DNA of 64,000 nucleotides from JAVBQJ01 sp031549115 (lineage in GTDB: Bacteria; Verrucomicrobiota; Lentisphaeria; Victivallales; Victivallaceae). The notes beneath the pieces were generated by a model that saw only the letters and a program-made list of their open reading frames with translations, was not told where the DNA came from and searched no databases. This document shows positions 18,609 to 25,523 of this stretch, one piece after another. The position numbers and the translations under genes were made by a program. The stretch covers positions 1-64,000 of the forward strand of contig JAVBQJ010000051.1 of assembly GCA_031549115.1 (NCBI GenBank), written 5' to 3'. The number at the start of each line of letters is the position of its first letter. The stretch's first letter is position 1.

Positions 18609-19004
18609 ATGTTGAAATTGAACGCGTCGTATTCGAAAAAGGTGCCGGCGGAGGGGGAATATTCTTCGCAGTCGTTTCATGCGTCTGTCGAGGTGGAATT
18701 GTCCGACGGGCTTTCCGGAGAACAACTCCAGGCGCGGATTCATGAAACCTTCGAATTGGTCCGTAATTCGGTGGAAGCGGAGTTGAACGGCACATCGCCG
18801 TCACAGTCAAACGGAGCGCAAAGCGGGCGTCAGGGCACTCCCCTGGCGAGTCCGAAACAGCTCCAGTATCTGACACAAATCGCCGGAACGCGGGGGATAA
18901 ATTTGAACCAATTGACCGCGCGTTTCCATTTGAACGACATCCGGCAACTGAGCCGACAGCAGTGCAGTTCGCTGATCGAAGAACTTACCGGGAGGAATCG
19001 CTGA
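18609..19004 (+). CDS. Small protein of clamp cassette, two-part, unknown function
   Basis: 131 aa with site GGAGGTGA. The N-terminal half (1-60) is a beta-strand-rich charged segment (MLKLNASYSKKVPAEGEYSS). A serine/glutamine linker follows, then a helical module at about 80-130 (SPKQLQYLTQIAGTRGIN ... QLSRQQCSSLIEELTG). This C-terminal pattern recalls the small helical module found at the ends of some phage single-strand-annealing and DNA-binding proteins; that is similarity of pattern, not a firm assignment. Its TGA overlaps the nuclease start by one base (TGATG), so the two are coupled. The N-terminal part recurs at 52991-53154. Confidence 0.75.
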   Translation: MLKLNASYSKKVPAEGEYSSQSFHASVEVELSDGLSGEQLQARIHETFELVRNSVEAELNGTSPSQSNGAQSGRQGTPLASPKQLQYLTQIAGTRGINLNQLTARFHLNDIRQLSRQQCSSLIEELTGRNR

Positions 19005-19792
19005 TGGCCACCATCAATGAACTGCGGCGGGAGCCGCATTGGAGCTACAGCGCGTTGAATACCTATCTCAATATCTGCCAGCTTCAGTTCTTTTATCGCT
19101 ATGTGGAGCAAGCCGAGGTCGAACGGACTTCGGTTTGCTTTCCGTTCGGAAAGGCCTTCCATGCGGCGCTGACGGCGCAAGCGTGGGAATGCGTGATGGG
19201 CGGTTCGTTGACGCGCGAGGAGATCGTGGAACGGTTCGCCGAGACCTTCAAGATTGAAACGGAGGCGATGCCGAACCTGATTTTCAAGGAAGGCGAAAGT
19301 GCCGACACAATGATCGAATTGGCGGCGAAGATGCTGGATGTGGCATTGGCTTCCTGGTCGGATTTCTATACGGTCAAGGGTGTCGCTCAGGCGTTCAAGA
19401 TCGAGGTTCCGGGGCTGGACAAGCCCCTGATCGGAGAATACGATCTGCTGGTCAGCGATGGCCGTGATCCGTGTATTGTGGACTGGAAAACTTCGGCCTC
19501 CCGCTGGCCCTCCGGGAAAGCCGACCGCGATCTTCAGGCGACCGTGTTCAGCTACGCCTACCGGAAGCAGAACGGCACGACTCCACTCTTCCGATTCGAT
19601 GTCGTGACCAAGACCAAGAATCCGAGCTGTGAGTCGCATTACACCGGTCGCGGATTCTACGACTTCCGGCGCTTCGAAGCGTTGGCGAACCGGGTTCAGG
19701 ATGCGGTCGGCAAAGGCGTGTTCCTGCCGAACGAAACCTCGTTCGCGTGCGGCGAGTGTCCTTACAAAAACAGATGCAGAAATTGGAGGTAA
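19004..19792 (+). CDS. PD-(D/E)XK nuclease, Cas4/RecB family with Fe-S cysteines
   Basis: 262 aa. I chose ATG 19004 because GGGAGGAA lies 7 bases upstream and it overlaps the previous stop. Motifs: SYSALNTYLNICQLQFFYRY at the N-terminus (first cysteine), a GxxFH-type helix (FGKAFHAAL), the catalytic core GEYDLL...CIVDWKTSAS (D and DWK), a DLQATVFSYAY helix like the QxxxY motif, and a C-terminal CGECPYKNRC. Four cysteines in this arrangement bind a 4Fe-4S cluster in Cas4 and AddB. No cas genes or array are nearby, so this is a stand-alone exonuclease-type member, most likely acting with the clamp paralogue. Confidence 0.88.
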   Translation: MATINELRREPHWSYSALNTYLNICQLQFFYRYVEQAEVERTSVCFPFGKAFHAALTAQAWECVMGGSLTREEIVERFAETFKIETEAMPNLIFKEGESADTMIELAAKMLDVALASWSDFYTVKGVAQAFKIEVPGLDKPLIGEYDLLVSDGRDPCIVDWKTSASRWPSGKADRDLQATVFSYAYRKQNGTTPLFRFDVVTKTKNPSCESHYTGRGFYDFRRFEALANRVQDAVGKGVFLPNETSFACGECPYKNRCRNWR

Positions 19793-19795
19793 CTT

Positions 19796-20521
19796 ATGGG
19801 ATTGATGATGTGCGAGGGGAAATTTGTCGGTCGCGCTGAAATCGCGTTGGTACCGACGCCGGAAGCGACCGCAAGCTGGAAGCCGGTGCCGCATATCGAC
19901 GTGATCGACGCGGTAACCGAAGTCGTGAGGACGCACGATTGGCAGATTCTGGACGAACAGTTCGGACTGGCCCGTGACGGGCAGAAGCTCTTTGGCGTGA
20001 TACGGATCAATCGGAGTTCAAGCTCGGACTGGAGCCGTTGCATTGGCATTCGCAATAGTCACGACCGCAGTCTTTCGGTCGGGTTGACGGCGGGGATTTC
20101 GGTACTCGTGTGCTCAAATCTCTCATTTGGAGGAAGTATGGTTCTGAAACGGCGCCATACCAGCCGGATCGAACTTACCGGACTGGCCATTGAAGCCATT
20201 GACGCACTCGAGGAGGAATTTTTGACATTGGAAACCGTGGCCGAAGACCTGAAGCTGATGTACATCAAGGACGACCAGGCGCGTGCCGCCATCGTCAAGG
20301 TGGCCGAAGCCGGTGCAATCAATTCGAGCGATATTGTGCCGATCTGGCGGGAGTTCAAAGAACCGCGCTACGAGGAGTTCGCCGATCCAACGCGCTGGAG
20401 TCTGTTGAATGCATTCACCGAGAATGCCAAGAAATACAGCCCGGCGCGAGCTGACGTTTGCTATCGTAATCTGACCCGGCTGTTCGGCCTTGACGGCCAG
20501 ACGCCGACGTTGTGGAAATAG
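19796..20521 (+). CDS. DUF932-like protein
   Basis: 241 aa beginning 3 bases after the nuclease stop; same transcription unit. The segment SRCIGIRNSHDRSLSVGLTA followed by VLVCSNLSFGG matches the hallmark of DUF932/phage-plasmid-associated proteins (R-N-S-x-D ... G ... V-C-x-N). The C-terminal half is helical (FLTLETVAEDLKLMYIKDDQ) and ends in LFGLDGQTPTLWK. Biochemical function of the family is not established; members are mostly on phages and plasmids, which fits a mobile origin. The LTRLFG stretch near the C-terminus loosely resembles a clamp-binding peptide (speculative). Confidence 0.78.
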   Translation: MGLMMCEGKFVGRAEIALVPTPEATASWKPVPHIDVIDAVTEVVRTHDWQILDEQFGLARDGQKLFGVIRINRSSSSDWSRCIGIRNSHDRSLSVGLTAGISVLVCSNLSFGGSMVLKRRHTSRIELTGLAIEAIDALEEEFLTLETVAEDLKLMYIKDDQARAAIVKVAEAGAINSSDIVPIWREFKEPRYEEFADPTRWSLLNAFTENAKKYSPARADVCYRNLTRLFGLDGQTPTLWK

Positions 20522-20580
20522 CGCCCCGCCAAGGGAGGCCCTCTACCGGAGATTGGTGCGCCCAGTAGAGTATCAGCACC

Positions 20581-20605
20581 CCGGCGGCTTCGGCCGCCGG
20601 TTTTT
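20581..20605 (+). terminator. Rho-independent terminator of the clamp cassette
   Basis: CCGGCGGC-TTCG-GCCGCCGG followed by TTTTT. Textbook stem with a TTCG tetraloop, about 60 bases after the DUF932-like gene. Confidence 0.9.
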
Positions 20606-20633
20606 AACCTGAAACCAACAAAGGATTATTATC

Positions 20634-20792
20634 ATGACCGAATCATCTGAAGACCGGGAAAACAAAGATTGTTTTCCGCCGCCGCATTCCAGCAAAGAAT
20701 GGTTGACCTGCCTGTCCATCGGCTTCTCGGCCGGCGTCGCGGCGACGCTGACCATCTTGCGTTTGGTTTGCTCTGCCTGCCGGAAAAGTTGA
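20634..20792 (+). CDS. 52-aa single-span membrane peptide
   Basis: Start ATG 20634 with AAAGGA 7 bases upstream; stop TGA 20790-20792. The soluble N-terminal part (MTESSEDRENKDCFPPPHSS) is followed by one hydrophobic helix (WLTCLSIGFSAGVAATLTIL) and a short Cys-rich basic tail (RLVCSACRKS). No homologue recognised. It immediately follows the cassette terminator and has its own ribosome site, so it may be expressed separately. Confidence 0.5.
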   Translation: MTESSEDRENKDCFPPPHSSKEWLTCLSIGFSAGVAATLTILRLVCSACRKS

Positions 20793-20844
20793 GTTGCCGA
20801 GCGGAAAGATTCCGTATAATCGCACGTCCAGCAAGATACGGTTC

Positions 20845-20873
20845 TTGACAATCTTCTGAATGTGAAGTATTTT
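20845..20873 (+). promoter_or_regulatory. Promoter for candidate structured RNA
   Basis: TTGACA (20845-20850), 17-base spacer, TATTTT (20868-20873). No start codon with a ribosome site follows for over 300 bases, but a terminator does. Confidence 0.5.
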
Positions 20874-20879
20874 ATGATA

Positions 20880-21139
20880 GGCGCTCACTCCGCCTGGTTC
20901 ATTCTAAACCGTATATTTTTAGCAAAATACTTCTGAAAACCCGCCAAGTTTGTACGTATTTGCCGTAGATGAGTTGAAAGTACCCGGTAGGATTGTGTCC
21001 ACACACATTCTATCGGGCGCTTCCTTATGTTCTACGGCTGGCTCTTGGCGGGGCCTTCAGAAGTGGCATCTGGGAGCGTCCGTCTTTTTCTGTTCCATTC
21101 CGGACCGCTTCACGCATATTTTGACGTGAAGCTTTTTTT
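20880..21139 (+). ncRNA. Candidate structured non-coding RNA, about 260 nt
   Basis: Bounded by a promoter (20845-20873) and a terminator (21107-21139). Inside, CCCGGTAGGATTGTGT (about 20979) pairs with ACACATTCTATCGGG, and GGGCGCTTCC pairs with GGGAGCGTCC over ten positions allowing G-U. Not recognised as tmRNA, RNase P or SRP RNA. A 6S-like regulator or the long leader of the zinc-ribbon gene at 21205 are alternatives. Confidence 0.4.
21107..21139 (+). terminator. Rho-independent terminator
   Basis: GCTTCACG (21107-21114) pairs with CGTGAAGC (21125-21132), followed by seven T. Located 65 bases before the zinc-ribbon gene start, so it ends an upstream transcript or attenuates that gene. Confidence 0.85.
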
Positions 21140-21204
21140 ATTTTCCCCGACGTTTCCCGATGCCTGTTTCATTGAGTTCAATATTCTCAACAACAGGAGG
21201 TTAT

Positions 21205-21951
21205 ATGTCGAATTCCAGAAAATGCCCGGAATGTGCCGAATCCATCGGAACGGAGGTTGCCGTCTGTCCCTATTGCGGCAGTAGGCTCACAATCAATGCC
21301 GCCACCACGGTCAGTGGACAACCGTCCTTCTTCAATCCCGTGGTTGCGAGCTTGTGGTCGATCCTGCTGACGCCGGCTTTCGGGGCTTACATCGTTCGCA
21401 AAAACTGGCAGAGTGCCGGAGAAACGGCGAAAGCCCAAACCGCTTCGTTGTGGTTTTGGGGCGTCCTGATTTCCTCGCTCATCCTGCTGTTTTTCTGGAT
21501 GTTTTCCGCATGGCTGCTGATTCTGCCGGTATGGTTCTTCTGTCAGGCCCGGCCGCAGATGAAATTCCTGCGGGATAAATACCCAATGAGTCCCCGCAGG
21601 TCATCCGTGAAACCGGTGATCATCGGCCTGGTGATTTATCTCGGGGTCTGTTTTTGCGCCAGTTGGATGTTGGGGAACGAGCCGATAATGGATTGTTCTT
21701 CGCGGGACGCTTTTCAGGAAAGCTGCGTCGATGTCATCGCCTATCTGGCCGAAGAAGGCAAAGAACTGGAGGCCAAGGAATTCACCGGTACTTTTACCGA
21801 CGCCGACTGGGAACGGGTGAAAGATCTCGACCGGGCGGTAAACCGTCTGGGAATCCTGGCAATCTACGGCAATGGCGAAGATGTTCAGGAACTCGACGGA
21901 ATGACCCCGGATGAGGTGGTTATCTACTTCAAGCAACAGGAACGCCGATGA
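21205..21951 (+). CDS. Zinc-ribbon membrane protein
   Basis: 248 aa. Start ATG 21205 chosen for its AGGAGG site 5-6 bases upstream. The N-terminal zinc ribbon CPECAES ... CPYCGSRL (two CPxC pairs) precedes hydrophobic segments at about 45-60, 85-125 (LWFWGVLISSLILLFFWMFS) and 150-170 (VIIGLVIYLGVCFCASWML). The soluble C-terminal domain (about 175-248) has EEGKELEAKEFTGTFTDADW. The stop overlaps the M48 protease gene by ATGA. The next gene also begins with a zinc ribbon, so the two products may form one membrane complex. Confidence 0.8.
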   Translation: MSNSRKCPECAESIGTEVAVCPYCGSRLTINAATTVSGQPSFFNPVVASLWSILLTPAFGAYIVRKNWQSAGETAKAQTASLWFWGVLISSLILLFFWMFSAWLLILPVWFFCQARPQMKFLRDKYPMSPRRSSVKPVIIGLVIYLGVCFCASWMLGNEPIMDCSSRDAFQESCVDVIAYLAEEGKELEAKEFTGTFTDADWERVKDLDRAVNRLGILAIYGNGEDVQELDGMTPDEVVIYFKQQERR

Positions 21952-22961
21952 AATCATGCCGGTTCTGTGGAGAAACGATCCAGGATGAGGCCAGGCTTTG
22001 CCGCTTCTGCCGTAAGCGGCAACAGGCGGTCGGCGGTTCCATTCTGGACCGAATCGGGCAAGCCGGACGGCTGCGGCCGGGAGGGGGGGTCGGCAAATCC
22101 ATGAGGATTTTTGCCGCAGCCAATGGCGCAGCCGTGGTTTTCCTGGTGATTCTGGGAAATTTTCTGAGCCCCGATCTCGGAGTCATAGTTGGCATCGGAG
22201 CGATCCTGATTGGTGCGACGGTCCCTTTCATTCTGTTGCTCTTCTCCAAGCAGCTCGCCTGCTGGCAGTATGGTATCAAAACCATTCAACCCGGCCATGC
22301 CGGAAATAGCGAACAGGAAAACTTCCTGCTGGAGTTGGTCACGACCCTGTCTGATCGGGCCGGGTTGGAAAAAGTTCCCGAGATCGGGATTTACCCCGAC
22401 AAGGAAATGAATGCTTTCGCCACCGGAGCATCGCGCAACGACTCGTTGATCGCTTTCAGTTCCGGCCTGTTGGTAAAGATGGACGCGGAAGGCATTGCCG
22501 CGGTCGCCGCCCATGAAACCGCCCACATCGCCAACGGCGACATGCTGACGATGACCCTGCTGCAGGGGCTGGTCAATGCGGCGGTACTCATCGTCGACCT
22601 GGCAATCAGCATGAGCGATTGGTACGGCGAAGTCCGGGAACGGTCGGGCTGTCTGGCCGGGGTGATACGGTTCATCGTTGTCAATATCCTGATGCTGGGT
22701 GGCGATCTTGTACTGCTGTGCTTCTCCCGCCATCGTGAATTCGAGGCGGATGAAACCGCCGCCAGACTGGCGGGAGTCGAAAACATGATCAAGGCGCTCC
22801 AGCAACTGGAAGGAGACGCCGATGCCGGAACCCGAACCCGTCCCGGTGATCCGACTGCGGCCATGATGATTGCCGCGCCTCCGGGCTGGATCGACATCCT
22901 GAGCACGCATCCGTCGACTGAACGAAGAATTGCCCGAATTGAGGTATTGACATTGGAGTAA
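21948..22961 (+). CDS. M48-family membrane metalloprotease with N-terminal zinc ribbon
   Basis: 337 aa, translationally coupled to the previous gene. Begins with a zinc ribbon (CRFCGETIQDEARLCRFCRK), then two hydrophobic segments (about 55-100). The protease domain carries the zinc motif HETAH (in AVAAHETAHIANGD) and the downstream glutamate ligand in REFEADETAARLAG. This layout is that of HtpX/M48 proteases, which act in membrane-protein quality control; the zinc-ribbon fusion is additional. A further hydrophobic pair lies between the motifs (NAAVLIVDLAISM, FIVVNILMLGGDLVLL). Confidence 0.88.
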   Translation: MKSCRFCGETIQDEARLCRFCRKRQQAVGGSILDRIGQAGRLRPGGGVGKSMRIFAAANGAAVVFLVILGNFLSPDLGVIVGIGAILIGATVPFILLLFSKQLACWQYGIKTIQPGHAGNSEQENFLLELVTTLSDRAGLEKVPEIGIYPDKEMNAFATGASRNDSLIAFSSGLLVKMDAEGIAAVAAHETAHIANGDMLTMTLLQGLVNAAVLIVDLAISMSDWYGEVRERSGCLAGVIRFIVVNILMLGGDLVLLCFSRHREFEADETAARLAGVENMIKALQQLEGDADAGTRTRPGDPTAAMMIAAPPGWIDILSTHPSTERRIARIEVLTLE

Positions 22962-23044
22962 TCATTCCCAGGAGGAGGGTTTTCATATGTAAAAAGAGAA
23001 GTCCATTTACCCGTTTCCCAACAAGCAAAATGAAAGGAGAGAAC

Positions 23045-23587
23045 ATGTTTTCCAACAACAATCAGACGCAAACCGCAAATCTTGGATCAGACAGAATACT
23101 CACCGTGACCGATGTGTCGGCGCAGATCGGTATTCTGCTGGTCGGTGTATTTGGCATCGTCGCCGCTATTTTCGTCCCGATCTTTTCCGGCTACTGGCTA
23201 TTTTTGCCTGTAGGAATTGTCGTGGCAGTCGCATGCTTCATACGTTTCCGGGTGATCAAAGACGGGATCATATTGAATCTCGATACGGGACGGTTGCAAT
23301 TCCCCGGCGGCGGGATCGAGGCCAATCAGCTCACTGATTACATCAATACCCAGTTTGTCATGCAATGGTTCAAACGTTTCGATCTGGCACTGAATGAGAT
23401 TGCGCAGATTAGTAAATCTGTCAAAACCAAAGTCGATAAAGGGCATGTAACGCGGAAGTATTACATCCATTTGACCGGACCGTTCGGCAGCGCTGCGATG
23501 GTGTTCGAATCGGAAGGCAAATGCGATCAGTGCTACGCCATGATCGTCCAGGTGAACCAGATGGGAATTCCCGTTGTCAACCGCTGA
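23045..23587 (+). CDS. Two-helix membrane protein, unknown
   Basis: 180 aa. Start 23045 is preferred over the upstream ATG because GAAAGGAGAG lies just before it. Hydrophobic helices at about 28-50 (IGILLVGVFGIVAAIFVPIF) and 52-72; the remainder is a soluble beta-rich domain (LNLDTGRLQFPGGGIE, VTRKYYIHLTGPFGSAAMVF) resembling small PH-like membrane-associated domains. It follows the M48 protease gene by 83 bases and may be the third member of that set. Confidence 0.72.
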   Translation: MFSNNNQTQTANLGSDRILTVTDVSAQIGILLVGVFGIVAAIFVPIFSGYWLFLPVGIVVAVACFIRFRVIKDGIILNLDTGRLQFPGGGIEANQLTDYINTQFVMQWFKRFDLALNEIAQISKSVKTKVDKGHVTRKYYIHLTGPFGSAAMVFESEGKCDQCYAMIVQVNQMGIPVVNR

Positions 23588-23610
23588 GTTCCGTTTGATT
23601 CGCCCGACAG

Positions 23611-23650
23611 GGACTTTTGTGTCGAATATATCACAATTGACACAAAATCC
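23611..23650 (+). promoter_or_regulatory. Inverted repeat overlapping a promoter -35 box
   Basis: TTTTGTGTC (23615-23623) and GACACAAAA (23639-23647) are perfect inverted arms extended by GGA/TCC. The right arm contains the TTGACA box of the promoter at 23637-23666, the usual arrangement of a repressor operator. Confidence 0.5.
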
Positions 23651-23666
23651 TTCCGGAAAGTATAAA
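23637..23666 (+). promoter_or_regulatory. Near-consensus promoter for the gene at 23695
   Basis: TTGACA (23637-23642), 18-base spacer, TATAAA (23661-23666). The predicted transcript starts near 23673, where a hairpin holding the start codon begins. Confidence 0.6.
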
Positions 23667-23672
23667 TCCGGT

Positions 23673-23709
23673 TTCGGCTTTCAGGTATAAAACTATGCCT
23701 GAAGCCGAA
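23673..23709 (+). promoter_or_regulatory. Hairpin with the start codon in its loop
   Basis: TTCGGCTTTCAGG (23673-23685) pairs with CCTGAAGCCGAA (23698-23709), with one bulged T. The 12-base loop ends in the ATG of the 97-aa frame. No ribosome site is evident, so translation may be structurally controlled, or the transcript may not be translated. Confidence 0.45.
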
Positions 23710-23988
23710 GCTGTAAAAATTCCATTTTTCGCGAACACGACGAAATATCGTCAAAAGGACCTTGTATACAAGGTTCTTACAAGCCCAAAACTACCCCAAA
23801 ATACCCCCTGTCCACCGTACGGTGGACACCTGGATTTTGAGGTAAAAATGTCTCATTTCGTGGGTCCTGAATTAAAGGTAAAATTTGCACACAAAATAAG
23901 GCAAATCGACTTTGATGCTGCAACGGATCTGATTGTACAGAAGATCAGTCAAGCGCTGCTAAAGATTGGTAAAACCATGGATGTTTAA
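23695..23988 (+). CDS. Hypothetical 97-aa protein in a palindrome-rich region
   Basis: No family recognised. The C-terminal half (VKFAHKIRQIDFDAATDLIV, then QKISQALLKIG) looks like ordinary amphipathic helices. The first half coincides with two perfect palindromes and a hairpin, which is unusual for coding sequence. It has a convincing promoter but no clear ribosome site. It could be a small regulated gene or a non-coding transcript with a chance frame. Confidence 0.35.
   Translation: MPEAEAVKIPFFANTTKYRQKDLVYKVLTSPKLPQNTPCPPYGGHLDFEVKMSHFVGPELKVKFAHKIRQIDFDAATDLIVQKISQALLKIGKTMDV
23759..23774. repeat. Perfect 16-bp palindrome
   Basis: ACCTTGTATACAAGGT, fully self-complementary, 35 bases before a second perfect palindrome. 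Possible dimeric regulator or methylase site. Confidence 0.6.
23809..23828. repeat. Perfect 20-bp palindrome
   Basis: TGTCCACCGTACGGTGGACA, fully self-complementary, inside the 97-aa frame. May extrude as a cruciform or bind a dimer. Confidence 0.65.
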
Positions 23989-24023
23989 ATCATTCCAGTC
24001 GCAGCGAGCGTGTCCCTCCGGTC

Positions 24024-24716
24024 TCATGGAGTGAGTACCATCATCCGCCAAAAGAATGCATCGCTGCTGCTCGGGTCCCACTTCTGACGGATAATGAACC
24101 GGATATAATATTCCAGCATATGCGGGTTGGCCCACACAAGAAGCTCCCACTCCTCACGGTCGAATTTGTGCAGGCAGGGACACACAAGCGCCAGGCACGG
24201 CGAGTCAATGAGGCAACTCCACCACATCTCTTGTGTGAAGTCTTTTTTGCACGGACAAGCCTCCCAGGCCTCCGGCTTATACTTGACGACCCAGAACCAA
24301 TCGGCCAGGGAGAAATCCGTAGTATCGACCTCTTCGATGGCAAGGCTGCCGCTTGCCAGTAAACCGCTGCGTACGGCCGGATCGTTTGGAATTTCGCAGT
24401 ATTGCAATAGCTCCGGTCGGCCCTGAAGCAGCTCACGCCACGTGTCCGGGGTAAACTGATTCCAGGAACTGCAGCAGAACGCGAATTGCGGCTGCGCCTT
24501 TAAGAGCCGTCCCCAGTTGTACACCGTGAAACTCTCGAAGCAATCACATGCTTCGGCAAGCTCCGGGTATTCCGCCAAAATCTTCGCCCATCGCGAAGCC
24601 GAAAGATCCTGCGGCTCCCGACGCTCCGCTTTGGGCTTCGTGGATTCAGCCCATCGTTTCAGGCTGATCGACAGCCGCTCCAGTTGCAACCATCCGGTTA
24701 ATTCTTCATTCGTCAT
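24024..24716 (-). CDS. W/C-repeat protein of unknown function
   Basis: 230 aa with an AAAGGAG site. Made of about five degenerate units of 25-30 residues of the form W-x-x-L-L-x-x-x-P-x-x-x-x-x-C: SRWAKILAEYPELAEACDCF, NWGRLLKAQPQFAFCCSSW, TWRELLQGRPELLQYCE, WWSCLIDSPCLALVCPC and EWELLVWANPHMLEYY. I believe similar tryptophan/cysteine repeats are recurrent in Lentisphaerota but know no assigned function. No signal peptide or membrane span; probably cytoplasmic. A likely protein-interaction scaffold. Confidence 0.75.
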   Translation of the reverse strand: MTNEELTGWLQLERLSISLKRWAESTKPKAERREPQDLSASRWAKILAEYPELAEACDCFESFTVYNWGRLLKAQPQFAFCCSSWNQFTPDTWRELLQGRPELLQYCEIPNDPAVRSGLLASGSLAIEEVDTTDFSLADWFWVVKYKPEAWEACPCKKDFTQEMWWSCLIDSPCLALVCPCLHKFDREEWELLVWANPHMLEYYIRFIIRQKWDPSSSDAFFWRMMVLTP

Positions 24717-24929
24717 TTTTTTTGCTCCTTTCCATGTTTTCAGAATTCTGCGTCGTAATGCTCTGTTACATATAATGGAGAAAGAATCGTTGGGCCATGA
24801 CCAATTTCTTTCAGAGACAACTGTGAATGATGGTATAATCCAAAAGAAGAAGAAAACAATGTTCTAAAAATGTTCTAATTGCTGTTCGGGGAGCGGCAAA
24901 AAGCAGGGTGTTGCAGCTTGAAATGAAAA

Positions 24930-24955
24930 CACCCCGAAACGGTGGTTTCGAGGTG
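24930..24955 (-). terminator. Terminator downstream of tRNA-Thr
   Basis: On the minus strand CACCTCGAAAC and GTTTCGGGGTG pair around a CACC loop and are followed by TTTTC; 17 bases beyond the tRNA 3' end. Confidence 0.8.
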
Positions 24956-24971
24956 AAGTTCGGTAGTGAAG

Positions 24972-25047
24972 TGGAGCCGATGAACGGAATCGAACCGTTG
25001 ACCTATTCATTACGAGTGAATTGCTCTACCGACTGAGCTACATCGGC
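24972..25047 (-). tRNA. tRNA-Thr(CGT), CCA encoded
   Basis: Acceptor GCCGATG pairs with CATCGGC. D-arm GCTCAGTCGGTAGAGC; anticodon stem ATTCA/TGAAT around CTCGTAA (anticodon CGT); T-arm AACGGTTCGATTCCGTT; TCCA at the 3' end. Confidence 0.95.
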
Positions 25048-25158
25048 TTGTCAAACATTTTTTAAGATAACCCCCTTTTCGGAAAATTCAAGTTCAAATG
25101 ATGGTTTTTTGCGATTATTTTCCCTGTAAGGAAAAACTGCCGTCTTTGAGGCGCAGGC

Positions 25159-25186
25159 TTGATTTTTCCGGTTTGCGCTGTATATT
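25159..25186 (+). promoter_or_regulatory. Promoter of the hydrogenase cluster
   Basis: TTGATT (25159-25164), 16-base spacer, TATATT (25181-25186), 57 bases before the first gene. Confidence 0.5.
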
Positions 25187-25242
25187 ATTTGCAATGTTAG
25201 ATAAAAAAATATCCATCTTGATGGCAGCGCGAAGGAATTATC

Positions 25243-25518
25243 ATGGATAAACCTCAAATCGTCATTTGTCTCGGCAGTTCGTGTTTCTCCCGCGGCAATG
25301 AAAAAAATGTTCAGATCGTCGAAAACTATCTCAAACAATGCAATCTCATGGACGAGGTCGATCTGGAGCTTTCCGGCGCCCTGTGCCAGGGCCGCTGCGC
25401 CGAAGGGCCGATCGTCGCCATCAACGGCGAGATCTTCGCCGCCGTCGATCCCGGCGTGATGCTGGAGTTGCTGAAAAAATATCTGCCCCGCAAAAGCGCC
25501 GGAAATCCTGGAGTGTAA
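25243..25518 (+). CDS. Thioredoxin-like [2Fe-2S] ferredoxin
   Basis: 91 aa. CLGSSCFSRG (C-x4-C) and later CQGRCAEGP (C-x3-C) match the four cluster-binding cysteines of NuoE/HydC-type thioredoxin-fold ferredoxins. Such proteins carry electrons in the cytoplasm. First gene of the hydrogenase cluster, five bases before the sensory hydrogenase gene, to which it probably delivers or from which it accepts electrons. Confidence 0.9.
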   Translation: MDKPQIVICLGSSCFSRGNEKNVQIVENYLKQCNLMDEVDLELSGALCQGRCAEGPIVAINGEIFAAVDPGVMLELLKKYLPRKSAGNPGV

Positions 25519-25523
25519 CTATC

